Assembly (NCBI GenBank): GCA_963970005.1
Contig: CAXAMN010006569.1
Location: 69,524-133,523, forward strand
Source: Durusdinium trenchii
Lineage: Eukaryota > Sar > Dinophyceae > Suessiales > Symbiodiniaceae
DNA: 64,000 nucleotides
Direction of reading: 5' to 3'
Shown: positions 43,891 to 54,050 of the stretch, piece by piece
How positions within the stretch are numbered: position 1 is the first letter of the stretch
Layout of the letters: every line of letters starts with the position of its first letter
Made by a program: the position numbers and the translations under genes
The notes under the pieces: generated by a model
What the model was told of the DNA's origin: nothing
What the model saw: only the letters and a program-made list of their open reading frames with translations
The model's database searches: none

Positions 43891-46800
43891 GTGAGGGGAA
43901 AAGGCAGTTCACCTGGTGAGATCGGTGTTGGCTTCACGACCGCTCAGTTGGAGCAGCTGGGTGCTGCGATCCAATCTGCCGTTGTCCCGTTGACGGACAC
44001 TTTGACGAGAGAAGTCACTGCCTTGAGGGCACGAGTGGACTATTTGAATGCCAGGGTGAACACAGAGGTTGCGTCTAGAACTCCAGTGATCAGAGCTGCA
44101 CCGCAAAGTGTTTCATCTGAAGGGTTGTCTGGAGTATCCATTGCAGGTTTTGGTGAGAGACCGGAGTTCCCTCGTTCGAGTTTTCCGTCTTCACCACCGA
44201 TGTCACGATCACCAGGTTTGTCAGCAGCGGCTGGCGTGAGTGTTCCTCCACCACCACCCGCGCCGATCCACAGAGTTGCCACAGGGACTGCGCCAGAAGT
44301 ACCCTCAACATCTACTCCAACTCCCGCGGCGGAGCGCGCCGAGAGCAAGTCGGATGAGAAGGACATCTTCAGCAGAGCGGACAAGTGGCTCCCTGCAATG
44401 CCCACTCCGGATTTCAAGAAATGGAGTGTGAACAGGCAGGAGGAGATCTTGTGTTTTTCTGAATATGTCTTGCAGTTGCGCTCAGGGGTAGCGTTGGGTA
44501 GTGATGTTTTTGCTCTAGAGATCGAGCAGGCACTTCGATGGCCTACGGAGCTGCACACAGCTTCATTGTCCAAAGGTGCGCAAGTGCGATCTGCACGGTT
44601 GCTTGCCATTTTGCAACAGGTATTTGCCAGTTATCCGCGAGCGGATATGCTTCTGAGAGCCTACATCGAAGGTGTTGGTGCCGATGGAGTCTACCAGATC
44701 CATCGAGGCACGTCAGGCTTTGAAGCCTTGCGGATCCTTGGGAAGGAATTCTCTTTGCGTTCACGGGCGGAGGCTTCTTTCTTCAGAGCTGAGGTGCTCA
44801 AGAAGTCGTTTCGAGGTGAATCGAACGCAACCGCCGTGAGCGACATCGTTAGGAAACTGGACGTCGAGTTTTCCAGGTACCGCAAGTTGGTTGAAACTTT
44901 ACCAACTACGCACTCAAGGGACGGCCTTGAGATCCAATCGGCAGACCTTACCCTCATTCTGCTGCGTTCCCTTCCTGCAGGTGCAAGGGACTACGTCATG
45001 CTCCACGCTTCGGATGAGAGTTTTCCGTCGCTCAGGGCCGCGGCTTTGCGGTATGAAGGACAACAGAGGTTGTTCATGGAGCTTGGACCAGGTTCTCAGG
45101 CACGGCGTGTCCACGAAGTGGCTGTTGATCCCGATGTCTACGAATGGTATGAGTACCAGGACTGGGATGACTGGGAGGAAGATGAGGAACAGTTGCCTGT
45201 GAGTGCAGCGATGAAGGGAGGAGACAGGTGCCGACAGTGCGGGAAAGCTGGCCACTTTGCCAAGAATTGCTCGACTGACATGAGCAAGGTGAGGTGTTTC
45301 AAGTGCGGAGACAGTGGGCACATCGGTGCGAATTGCAAGAAATCGCCGAGTGCGAAAGGCAAGCCGAGTCCCAAGACCTCCCCGAAGTCCAGGGCGAATC
45401 CTAAGAGCAAAGGGAAAGGATCTGGCAAAGGAGGCAAGAAAGGCAAGATGCATGAACTCGCTGAAGGCGAGGTGGCTGATGAGGAGGAAGGTGAGTGGCA
45501 GGCTCAGGAGTGGCCCGAAGAATGGGCTGATACGCCTGAAGGAGGCGTGATGATGCCCTTGATCTGTTCTTTCCAGGAGACGGACTGGAGCTGGTGGTTG
45601 TTGGACAGTGGTGCAGCAGTGTCTGTTTTGTCCGAGAACTTCTGCCAGAGCTACAAGTACAAGGGTGGAAAGACAGGTGTTGGCAGCGTGGAATACTTCG
45701 CAGCTGATGGTTCCCCAGCGCGGATGAGTCAGACTGCGGCAGTTACAGTTGCCTTCGAGGTCACCGCAGGAGCAGGAGCATCGAAGGTACAGACCTTCCA
45801 ACTTGAATGTTGCATTGGGAATGTATCCCACAATATCATTTCGACAGGACAGCTTGTGAAGAAGGGCTGGACAGTGGTTCAGTCTCCCGATGAGATGTAC
45901 CTCTACCATGCAGAGTCCCAGACCATGATCACAGAGGTGACTTTGTGGGGCGGTTGCCCGTGGATGCGTTCTCGACGTCCCACCGCCACCAAAGCGATCA
46001 AGGATCACCCAGGCAAGAGTATGCCTATGGATGTGGATGTAGGAGGAGCTCCAATGGACGTCTCAGGTCTGAAAGTGAGCGCTGTGAACTTGGATCAGTC
46101 TCAGGCGGAGCGCAGGAGACAGCATGTTCTCAAGGGACACTTCCCGTATGATCCTCATTGCCTTGAGTGTCAGCAGGGTCGTGGCGTGTCACGCGCCCCA
46201 CGCAGGCCTATGCGCGAGAGAGTGCTCGAGATCCAGGTGGACTTCTTCTTTTTAGGTACCCACAAACTTGTTTTGTTTCGCCAAGTGATGACAGGCCTTC
46301 TTGGCGTCACCGCCGTGAGCGAGGACATCCGTGTGACCGGCAGCCACATCAGGCAGATCTTGGCCGAATTCTCCCTCGTTGGTGGTGAAGGACCGCCAAT
46401 CGACTTCAGGACTGATGCAGCACCAGATGTGACAGCTTTGATCCAACGCAGTGGAATACCAAGAGAGTACACTGTCACCCGTGCTGGTTTGCAGAACCAC
46501 GACTCCGTCGGCTCTGTTGAGCGCGGCGTGCGAGAAGTGAAGGAGGGAATTGCAACAATCCAACTGGAACTTGCAAAGGAGAACTGTGATCTGCAAGACA
46601 GCCTTGCAGGCTGGGAAGCATGTGCCAGGTATGTCGTCGCCATGCACAACCTCCACGGCAAGGTGGAGAACACAGGCAAGACTGGACGAGAGGTACTTCG
46701 CGACTCTGTCGAGGCGAGTCGCGTTTCAGCCATGTTCTGTAGCCACGTGCTGGCGGAAACTCCGGAGAGTGTACCCAGTGTGGGCCGCTTTGTGAGTGCA

Positions 46801-47907
46801 GGCTATCTTTACCCTGTCAGGAATTCTTTTTCTCATTTTGTTGTCGCCAAGATTGAAGATGATTTGAAATATTTCCAAGTGAAGAGTTTGAAATTCGTCT
46901 TTCCCATCACCTACCCCATGGATTTGGTAGGTCGTTTTTTTTTTAGGAGGACCGGTTCTGAACCGCCTCCAGGCCCAATCGAAGACCAATCGCCAGTGGA
47001 GATCATCCCTGAGGACTTTGCAAAGTTGCCGGATAGTATTCCACCTCCCCGTCATTGGTTGGACAAGTTTGGCAACACGGATGACTGCACTGCCTGCGCA
47101 ACCCGCAAAGGCAAGCACTCTGTCAAGTGCTATGAGCGTTATCGCAACTGGTTGAGGCGAGGTGATGAGAAGAAGCAAGAAGACAAGAAACCTCCCGTTC
47201 CAGCACCAGTTGCAGATGAGGAAGTTCGTGACTTAGTTCCTCAGGAACCTCAAGAACCTCAGGAACTACCGCCAGTTACGGCCAAGGACGTTGCTGTGAT
47301 CCCAGGTTTGCCAAAGGGAATGGCTCCTACGAGGGGCTGTCCATCTTGTGATAGCGGCATGGTGGCACCTGGAATTCGCCACAGTACAAAGTGCAAGAAG
47401 AGCCAGGCACAGTTCCTTGAAGCCAGTTCGATGCATGTTGAGAAGGCAACTTCGTACCGTGATCCTCCAAAGGCAGTCGAAGACGAACTGGCAAACTATG
47501 CGGCTGAGATGGACTACGCACCCAGTGACCTTGAGAAGGATCACGACGTCCCCATGGATGAGCCTGAAGACATTGAGATGTCTGGCGACCTCCTTGAAGA
47601 CTCCGAGATGGTGGACTCAATGTTGGAACTGGATGGGAGTTTCGTTTGCTCCATCCGTTTCGACTGGGACGGACCTGGTGAGTACCAGAGGGTGAATTTG
47701 TGCGGCGCCCCAGTCCGAGTTTGGAAACCGTCAGGTGCTGTCTCCGACACCACTCTTGTGGAGTTGAGTCCTTCAGGTACCTTCCGAGCCATGGTCAAGG
47801 AGATCGAGGGACTCACCGGCGTTAAGGCCGGAAACGTCCTCACGCAGAAGGAAATGGAAGGTTTTGCACCGAGTTTGACACCAGGCCTATACCCTGTCGA
47901 TGGGTAA
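43891..47907 (+). CDS. gag-pol: Gag-protease-integrase polyprotein of element B
   Basis: The ORF has 1338 codons. The first residues may be read from flanking sequence, with element homology likely from about 43905. Residues 1-150 are Ser/Pro-rich with a helical Gag start. A Gag core spans about 165-430. Two CCHC zinc knuckles lie at residues 447-460 and 469-482, followed by a Lys/Ser/Gly-rich basic tail. Protease D-S-G-A starts at residue 572. Integrase has an HHCC motif (QHVLKGHFPYDPHCLECQQG) and the core acidic triad: Asp at 46240, Asp at 46414, and Glu at 46519 in SVERGVRE, 35 residues after the second Asp. The frame is lost near 47890-47905, just where the RT domain begins. All integrase catalytic residues are present, in contrast to element A. 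Confidence 0.9.
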   Translation: MRGKGSSPGEIGVGFTTAQLEQLGAAIQSAVVPLTDTLTREVTALRARVDYLNARVNTEVASRTPVIRAAPQSVSSEGLSGVSIAGFGERPEFPRSSFPSSPPMSRSPGLSAAAGVSVPPPPPAPIHRVATGTAPEVPSTSTPTPAAERAESKSDEKDIFSRADKWLPAMPTPDFKKWSVNRQEEILCFSEYVLQLRSGVALGSDVFALEIEQALRWPTELHTASLSKGAQVRSARLLAILQQVFASYPRADMLLRAYIEGVGADGVYQIHRGTSGFEALRILGKEFSLRSRAEASFFRAEVLKKSFRGESNATAVSDIVRKLDVEFSRYRKLVETLPTTHSRDGLEIQSADLTLILLRSLPAGARDYVMLHASDESFPSLRAAALRYEGQQRLFMELGPGSQARRVHEVAVDPDVYEWYEYQDWDDWEEDEEQLPVSAAMKGGDRCRQCGKAGHFAKNCSTDMSKVRCFKCGDSGHIGANCKKSPSAKGKPSPKTSPKSRANPKSKGKGSGKGGKKGKMHELAEGEVADEEEGEWQAQEWPEEWADTPEGGVMMPLICSFQETDWSWWLLDSGAAVSVLSENFCQSYKYKGGKTGVGSVEYFAADGSPARMSQTAAVTVAFEVTAGAGASKVQTFQLECCIGNVSHNIISTGQLVKKGWTVVQSPDEMYLYHAESQTMITEVTLWGGCPWMRSRRPTATKAIKDHPGKSMPMDVDVGGAPMDVSGLKVSAVNLDQSQAERRRQHVLKGHFPYDPHCLECQQGRGVSRAPRRPMRERVLEIQVDFFFLGTHKLVLFRQVMTGLLGVTAVSEDIRVTGSHIRQILAEFSLVGGEGPPIDFRTDAAPDVTALIQRSGIPREYTVTRAGLQNHDSVGSVERGVREVKEGIATIQLELAKENCDLQDSLAGWEACARYVVAMHNLHGKVENTGKTGREVLRDSVEASRVSAMFCSHVLAETPESVPSVGRFVSAGYLYPVRNSFSHFVVAKIEDDLKYFQVKSLKFVFPITYPMDLVGRFFFRRTGSEPPPGPIEDQSPVEIIPEDFAKLPDSIPPPRHWLDKFGNTDDCTACATRKGKHSVKCYERYRNWLRRGDEKKQEDKKPPVPAPVADEEVRDLVPQEPQEPQELPPVTAKDVAVIPGLPKGMAPTRGCPSCDSGMVAPGIRHSTKCKKSQAQFLEASSMHVEKATSYRDPPKAVEDELANYAAEMDYAPSDLEKDHDVPMDEPEDIEMSGDLLEDSEMVDSMLELDGSFVCSIRFDWDGPGEYQRVNLCGAPVRVWKPSGAVSDTTLVELSPSGTFRAMVKEIEGLTGVKAGNVLTQKEMEGFAPSLTPGLYPVDG

Positions 47908-50660
47908 CGGGCGAAAAACCGGAGGCTGACGAGGGAGTGAGAGCCCGCATGGTTGTGAAAGATATAGCTCGTGGAGCTGCAACCGCCAGGGCCCAGGGCA
48001 TATAGTAGCCCAACGCCTCGGTGGAGTCACTGCGTGTGCTCCTAGGTATGGCTTGTGGAGCCTGGGGTTGTCCCCCGATGGGCTTGTTTGCCATTGACGT
48101 GAGTCAGGCATTCATGAACGCGCCGTTGGAAAAGCACCATGTCGTCGTTCGGCTTCCCACTTCCGTTTCCAGGGACAATGACGCCAATGAACCAGTCTAC
48201 CTTGAGGCCAAGAAAGGCTTGAACGGACTCAGAGTGGGTTCGCTCGCATGGGCATCCTTCTTTGCTCGCATCGTCCGCGAGGCGGGTCTTGAGTCCAGCG
48301 TCACTGAGCCTTGCCTCTATGCCGGTTCAGTTGGTGGAGCACCAGTTGTCCTGATCTGCTATGTTGATGACGTTCTCGTTGCTACGCCCAAGGAGGCATC
48401 CTACAAGATCGTTTTTGACCTGCTTGCGAAGCATGTGAAGATCCGAGAGACTGGAAGAATCCCACTCGCATCTGCGAAGGATGGCTCGCTGCGTTTTCTT
48501 GGCCGGACAATCTCAAGGAAAACAGGGGATGCTGCTTTGTACTTGTCTGTTGATCCTGACTACATGGATGAATGTTTCCGTGAGTTCGGAATCGAGAAAG
48601 GGAGCACCACGTTCCCTGACATCCGGCCAGCCATCGAGGAGACGATTGATCAGGAACCCATCACAGTGCCGAGGCGCAATGCACGGTTCAGGAGAATCCT
48701 GGGTCGTCTGTCGTGGATGTGCCAAACCAGGTTGGATCTGTTGGTCCTTGTCGGTTTGCTCTCCACGGGAAAGCCAGGCCATGAGAAGGCACTTCGAATG
48801 GTTCTCAGGTACTTGATCACCGACATGAAGGTTGGACAGCGCTTTCCAACCGAAGGTGAGCTCCCTGACTATGCAGAGACGCTGCTGGTCTACACCGATG
48901 CAGGCTTTGCTCCCATGCGGAGTACGAACCGCCGCAGCATCACAGGTGTGTGTCTTGTGTATCGTGGTGTGCTGTTGAAAGCGTTCAGCCGGCATCAGGG
49001 ATCGGTGACCTTGAGTTCGTGTGAGGCAGAGCTTTCCGCAGGCCAGGAAGGCATCCAGGAAGGACTTGGTTTGTCCAGGACTGTCTTTCAGGTCCTCAAG
49101 GCGTTAGGTCTTGTGCAAGTCACCTCCCTTTGTTTGGCGTGGCTCACAGATTCCCTGAGTGGGAAGATGATCCTCGAGGCTTCTGATCTGCAGCGCCGTT
49201 CGCGCCATGTGGAGATTCGGATTTGTTGGCTTCGCGAGCTCATGGCTAAAGGAATCCTCGAGTGTGCGCATGTCCCCGGTACTGAGAACCCAGCGGATGC
49301 TTTGACAAAGTGTTTGGCGTTGGCAACCTTCCTGAAGCATCGCGTGCTGTTAGGTTTTGTGCCCTTGCGAGCCGCTGCGGTGAGCAGTGTAGTCGACACA
49401 TCCTTTCAAGGGTTTCTCCATACGCTTGTGTTTAGGCAATGTTGCCTGTGTGGTGATCATCTTGAAAGGGGGCAGCAGCACGATGTTGGGAGTCAACGTG
49501 TCCACAATCTTGTTGAGAGTCAACATGTCAATGCACTGCTAGCTTTGAGAAAGCCTTTGTTTTCAGTATGGACTTTTTGGACTTCATGGATTTCTTGGAT
49601 TTGTTGGATTTCACACATGTTTTCAGTCATGTTCAGTTTTTGGACTTGTTTGCAAGAGCTGAGAGTCTGCTTTGCTCTGTTCCGCAGCTGTTTCGGACTA
49701 TGTGTCTCTCCTGCAGCTGTTCTGGACCACGAGGTGGCTCAACTCGCCGCTCAGGTACACAGGTACGCGCTTCCCGAACCTGCAGCTATGGACGGTGATG
49801 ATGACCTTCGTTCGGAAGCGACCACCCGTCTGGATTGGGTGACTGGTGAGCCTTTGAGGAAGGCCAGTCCAGCTGTCGAGCCTGTGTCGGCTCCTTCGAA
49901 TCCAGCAGAGCCTGTGTCGGCTCCAGCCGCCGAGGTACCAGAGACACATGAGGCACCAGAGGTCCCTGCCGGACCTGCAGTTGTCCCGAATCCAAAGGAG
50001 CCAGTGTCGGCTCCCACTGCTGAGGTACCTAATGCTCCGGCTGTTGAGGCATCTACAATTCCAGCAACCGAGGCACCTACAGCTCCTGCGAATCCAGATC
50101 CTGAGCATGAAGTTCCAGCAGAACCTTCTGCCCCAGTGGTGTTGACCGGTGAGGTCCAGCCAAAGGCTCCAGCTGAGGCAGGCACTGCAGAAACTGGATC
50201 ATTGTGTGGTGTTTCAGCTACCCCTTCACGCTCCCGGAAGGGTTCAATTGCCTCCAAGCCGTCTCGAGTGACGAGGATCAAGCTGCTCAAGAGCTTGCGT
50301 CGGACTTTGTTTGGTCCAAATGCCGAGGTGAAGCGAGCTCCGAAGCGCATTGCAAAGAAGCGTGTGAAAGAAGAGGATGAAGAGTCGGATGGAGTACCTC
50401 CACGTCCGAAGGCCAAGGCGAAGGCAAAGGTGAAGAGCAAGGCAATGCCGCGTCCTCGTGGCACGGTGCGTGGCTTCTTCGATGCTCGTCGCGGCCGAAG
50501 GGTGGAGGTCCCCTTGCGTGGCCCCAATGAGGCGCCCAAGCCAAGGATGATTCGGGCCTTCAGTGGCTTCAGTTTTCCACCCGTCCGCAACCTGAAGTGC
50601 AGGATCTGTGGCAACTATGGCCATGTGGCCGCCTCGTGCATCCAGGACAAAGGTCAGTGA
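47880..50660 (+). pseudogene. RT-RNase H of element B, frame-shifted at its start, with 3' zinc knuckle
   Basis: In a frame different from the upstream ORF, RT begins near 47880 (CRWVTGEKPEADEGVRARMV). It meets two adjacent TAG codons at 48003-48008 and is then open from 48009 to 50660. RT has FAIDVSQAFMNAPL and the catalytic CYVDDVLVATP (48357-48389). RNase H has VYTDAGFAP, SSCEAELSAG, WLTDSLSG and ends NPADALTKCL near 49310. The frame then continues about 440 codons through Pro/Ala/Val repeats (EVP.AP-type) and a basic Lys/Ala tract to a CCHC knuckle, CRICGNYGHVAASC, at about 50599-50640. The early stops make full-length enzyme unlikely. The tail after RNase H is unusual for a copia element. 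Confidence 0.8.
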
Positions 50661-50734
50661 GTTTGACCACAGGGAAGATCTAACTGAGTCAACGGATCGA
50701 TCCAAAGAGCGATGAAGACCTTCGAGGTGATGCA

Positions 50735-52735
50735 TTGCCCAACTATGGATTTGAGAATCCTTTGAGCTCACAGATCAGCCCAGGCGACAGTGTGTCGCAA
50801 GTTGGCTACACCCCTGTTGCGCCCAAGTATGCACTGCCGATCCCAACAGCTCCAGGTATGTCAGCAGACGAGAGGTTGAGATTGCTGCTGAAGAAGAGGA
50901 AGAGTGAAGAGCCCCAGAGAAGGCATCAGAGCTATGAGACATCGGATGAGGTATGGCCTTGAGATGATGGAGAGGAAGCCGATGATCTCAAAGAAGAGCT
51001 GCGCAGGAAGCGCAAGAGGTTGGAGATGAAGCCCTTCACCAAGGAGAATCGCGAGCGTCCTAGCTATATGAAGCCGCTTCCAGAGGACCCACGCAAGAGC
51101 AGACCGAAACACAGTGAAGCGGCGCCACCTAAGCGTCCTCCTGCGGTACCACCACCGAAGACGCCTCCGAAGGGGCCTATGCCACCTCCACCAAAGAAGA
51201 AGGCGATGCCAGTTGCTCCGAAGACCCCTCCGAAGAAGCCAGCTGAGAAGCCCAAGACTCCTGCAAAGGAAGTTCCAAAGGCAACATCTGCGAGCGAGGC
51301 TCCAAAGAGTGAGGCTGCAAAGGCACCAGTACCTGTTCCGAAGGCAATCGGGATTGAACCTCCCAAGACCCCTCCAAAGATGGCTCCAAAGACTCCGAGT
51401 GAAGCCTTTCGATCAGTTAGCCCAACTCTGGTCGATGCCGCTGCAACTCCGGCAGAGCCGAAGCCAAGTGGGGTAGAGCGGACAAAGGATTCGTCGCCCA
51501 CGAAGCACCCTGAGGGATTGCCAGAGCAGACTGTTGAGGAGTGTGTGTCACCGAAGGTGAGCCCAAAGCCTCCTCCACCGCCGTTGGATAGCCCTCCTAC
51601 AGCTCACCAGGAACCACCGCCTCCTCCAACTGAGATCGGATTCCCTGTGACGGGACCAGCTGAGGTACCCAAGTCTCTCATGGTGGCGCCTGTTTTGCCG
51701 AAGTCTTCACCGGCAAGGCCGCTCATTGATTGGGGAGCACCAGCTTCAGTGGAATCGCCGATCGGTTCGACCAGCGATATCACAAGGATCATGGGATTAG
51801 GATCTCAACACACTTCGACACCAATGGGCCAAACTGGAAGTTCAGTGGCCAGTTCAGGGACATCCAGACCAGTTCAATGCTGCATCGCATGCCATGGTAC
51901 TGGAGTGTTGACAGCTGAGCAGAATGTGACCATCTTTTCGCTGTTGGCCTCAATGCCCCCGCGAAGTGTGATGCTAAGATGTTCAAACGAAACGTTGTCA
52001 AGAGTGACTTTTGAGTGTGACTCAGCCGTTTCAATCATCCGAGAGTCGGATCAACTCAGGTATCCTCGATATACTGTGCTAGAAGTAGCTTGTGGCAAAG
52101 AGTCAGTCATCGCAAGATCTTGTCGAGAAGTTGACTATGTTCGATACATCGGAATCCATGCAAACCTTCAGGAGATCGGTGTTCGCAGTAAGGTGCTGAC
52201 CCTGCTCCGTGATGGATTCAGTCGATGCCCGCATGGATCTCAGGTGGCATGTCTCGTGCACATTTCTCTTCCTTGTAAAGGCGGATCCCCTCTCTTGAAT
52301 TTTTTGGGGAGGAATGAGAAGCACGAGAAAGAGTTCTTCTATCTTTTAAAGTCATCTGGAAAGTATCTTGATGAGATCAAGTCATCTGAAGGAGTATCTG
52401 TCACTGTTTCGTTCGAACTGCCGAGAAGCAATCAGTACTGGAAGAGTCGAGATCTTCAGAATTTCTTCGAAAAGCACGGAATGGCATATCAGAGTGGATG
52501 TCATGCTTGTTCGATGGGATTGGAAACCCAGAGTGGACTTCGAATTGGCAAAATTTTCAGGATTCAGAGTTCCAACTCGTTTTTGAGTCAGCGGTTGAAC
52601 TCTCGCTTTCAATGTCGTTGCGATGAGAGTCATGCACCATTCAATGCAGTTGATTACCATGATACTGAAAGGTACTCAATGAAATTTGCTCGTTTTCTTG
52701 TGAAGAGTTTTTGCATCTGTGCATCCTTGAGGTGA
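50735..52735 (+). CDS. Element B 3' ORF: Pro/Lys-rich region plus methyltransferase-like domain
   Basis: The coding frame is visible from about 50700 and open to 52735 except for one TGA at 50960-50962; the long uninterrupted part starts at 51020. The N-terminal 280 codons are Pro/Lys-rich (PPPKTPPKGP-type). A globular C-terminal domain follows with VLEVACGKES (Glu at 52082), HISLPCKGGSP (Cys at 52274) and SFELPRSNQYWK (Glu at 52415, Trp at 52439). These three motifs match in order, and for the last also in exact E-to-W spacing, the methyltransferase-like domain inside element A's pol. The PPC of element A is LPC here. The role is unknown, and DNA binding or modification is inference. It lies where retroviruses carry env but has no membrane segment. 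Confidence 0.6.
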
Positions 52736-53179
52736 GAACCCAAGCTGAGCAACCGACTGGCTGAGAGCCTTTGCTTTTGTTGCTGCACAGATAGCTTGAT
52801 GACACTTGCGGATGAAGCTTCCGATGATCGATGTGAAAATACGTGTGCATGAGATGCCGCTGGAATTCAATAGCTTTTGAACTGTGATGATTCACACCTT
52901 CTAGATTGTTCGCTGTAGAGTCTGTCGAGAGCCGATGAAATTGGATCAGGTTTTTGACAAAGGTACTTCATGAATCTTGTCTCGGTCTGCGTGACCACCT
53001 TACTTCGAGAGACTTGAAACCAGTTGAACAGTGAGACTGTTTTTCAGGAAGCCGTGCTCATGTCGAAATGACCCTTGAGTCGTCCCTTCCTTCCTATCTT
53101 TTCTTTCCTTTCGGAGAACTTTTCTTCGCCGAACTTTTCCGCAGCCATTTGTGTGTGTGGGGCGTCCGCGCGGGAAGCC

Positions 53180-53617
53180 ATGTTGTCGTTTGAGGGCGGC
53201 TGCATTGCTGCGCTGGCGTTGTATGGCGCGCTGAGTTTGCTTGTGAAGCTTTTTGGCGCTGCTGGAATGGCGAAGAGCCTTTTGGGACAGAAGAGGGTGA
53301 TGGCCGATAAGCCAGAGAAGCAAGAGCCGTTGTTGAGAGAGAGAGTCTCTGCTGCTGCTTCTACAGGTGCTGCTGCGTCGAGCGCTGCTGGCCGGCCGAG
53401 TGGTGTTGAGAACACTGCAACCTCCGAGTGGACGAAGATGAATGCAGTGAACAAGGTACTTGAGGTTTTTGTGACTTCGACTGGGTCCAAATTCCACCTT
53501 GACCGTCAATGCCAATACTTGCGAGGCAAGAAAGTCACCTCTTTTGGTTTGTGTAGCTGCTGTGAGCGCAAGCGCTTACTGGAACAGCGAGTGACCACTG
53601 TCCAAAGTGGCATGTGA
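53180..53617 (+). CDS. Small membrane/zinc-type ORF of element B
   Basis: The ORF has 145 codons from ATG 53180; the frame is open upstream to 53075. Residues 5-28 are a likely membrane helix (CIAALALYGALSLLVKLFGA). An Ala/Ser-rich linker follows, then a compact C-terminal module with T-x2-G-x-x-F-H-x3-x-C-x3-L and, 14 residues later, C-x2-C (HLDRQCQYLRG … LCSCCERK), which suggests one bound metal ion. Similar TGxxFHxxxCxxL…C-x2-C modules occur at the ends of other proteins; the function is unknown. It ends six bases before the polypurine tract, so it is the last gene of element B. Confidence 0.55.
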   Translation: MLSFEGGCIAALALYGALSLLVKLFGAAGMAKSLLGQKRVMADKPEKQEPLLRERVSAAASTGAAASSAAGRPSGVENTATSEWTKMNAVNKVLEVFVTSTGSKFHLDRQCQYLRGKKVTSFGLCSCCERKRLLEQRVTTVQSGM

Positions 53618-53622
53618 GCTTC

Positions 53623-54050
53623 GAAAGGGGGTGTGAGAATTTATAGTACTGAGGAGCGAAGACTCCATACCACTTGTTTAGAGACCGCAAAGAAAGCCAT
53701 AGAGAGTTTTTGGCTTGTTTGAATGACGTTCGTTAGCTTTTGAGGACATTGAAAGATCCCTTTCAATGTTTCCCTATGCTTGTAGTTTGTGTATGAGGTG
53801 TCCGAGAACACCCGAAGATGTTTAGACTATGCTCTTAGTTGTTTCCAACTGTTTTTAGAACCTTTGTGAAGCGTAGAACTGTTTTGAGTATGGTTTTGCA
53901 TGTCCACAAATTTTAAATGTCCCGAGAACATTTGTGAACCTTGGAGAACGTTCGTCACTTTGGCTCAAGTGTGCGGCGAAAAGTGTGCGTGTCTTTTGCC
54001 TGCTTTTTCTTCCGTTTTCGACTCGGGTCGTTGAGACACTTGACTGACTA
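53623..54050 (+). repeat. Polypurine tract and presumed 3' LTR of element B
   Basis: GAAAGGGGG at 53623-53631 is followed by TGTGAGAATTTATAG, the arrangement expected at a polypurine tract/LTR border. The sequence to about 54050 is non-coding. No second copy exists in the window, so the LTR call rests on the border alone and its right end is a guess. Confidence 0.5.
53951..53969 (+). other. Sequence resembling the end of the dinoflagellate spliced leader
   Basis: TTTGGCTCAAG at 53959-53969 matches the last 11 bases of the conserved dinoflagellate spliced leader, and the bases just before (GTCAC) match partly. Relict leaders mark genes copied back from trans-spliced mRNA. The match is too short to be decisive here. 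Confidence 0.25.

Larger units (their letters stand above)
43891..54050 (+). mobile_element. 5'-truncated Ty1/copia element (element B) with extra 3' ORFs
   Basis: Gag, two zinc knuckles, protease, integrase, RT and RNase H follow in copia order. Then come a Pro/Ala-rich stretch with another zinc knuckle, an ORF with a methyltransferase-like domain, and a small membrane/zinc-type ORF. A polypurine tract (GAAAGGGGG, 53623-53631) is followed by TGTGAG, a plausible start of the 3' LTR. I find no matching 5' LTR or primer site before Gag, where the dispersed repeat ends only about 100 bp upstream. The left end is therefore lost or replaced, and the right end is not fixed. The polyprotein is unrelated in detail to element A. 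Confidence 0.75.

Noticed and set aside
44914..46008. 364-codon minus-strand frame
   Set aside because: It is the shadow of element B Gag/protease; the plus strand has zinc knuckles and D-S-G-A here.
49751..50614. 287-codon minus-strand frame
   Set aside because: It is the shadow of the Pro/Ala/Lys-rich pol tail; its Ser/Arg/Gly composition mirrors the plus-strand repeats.
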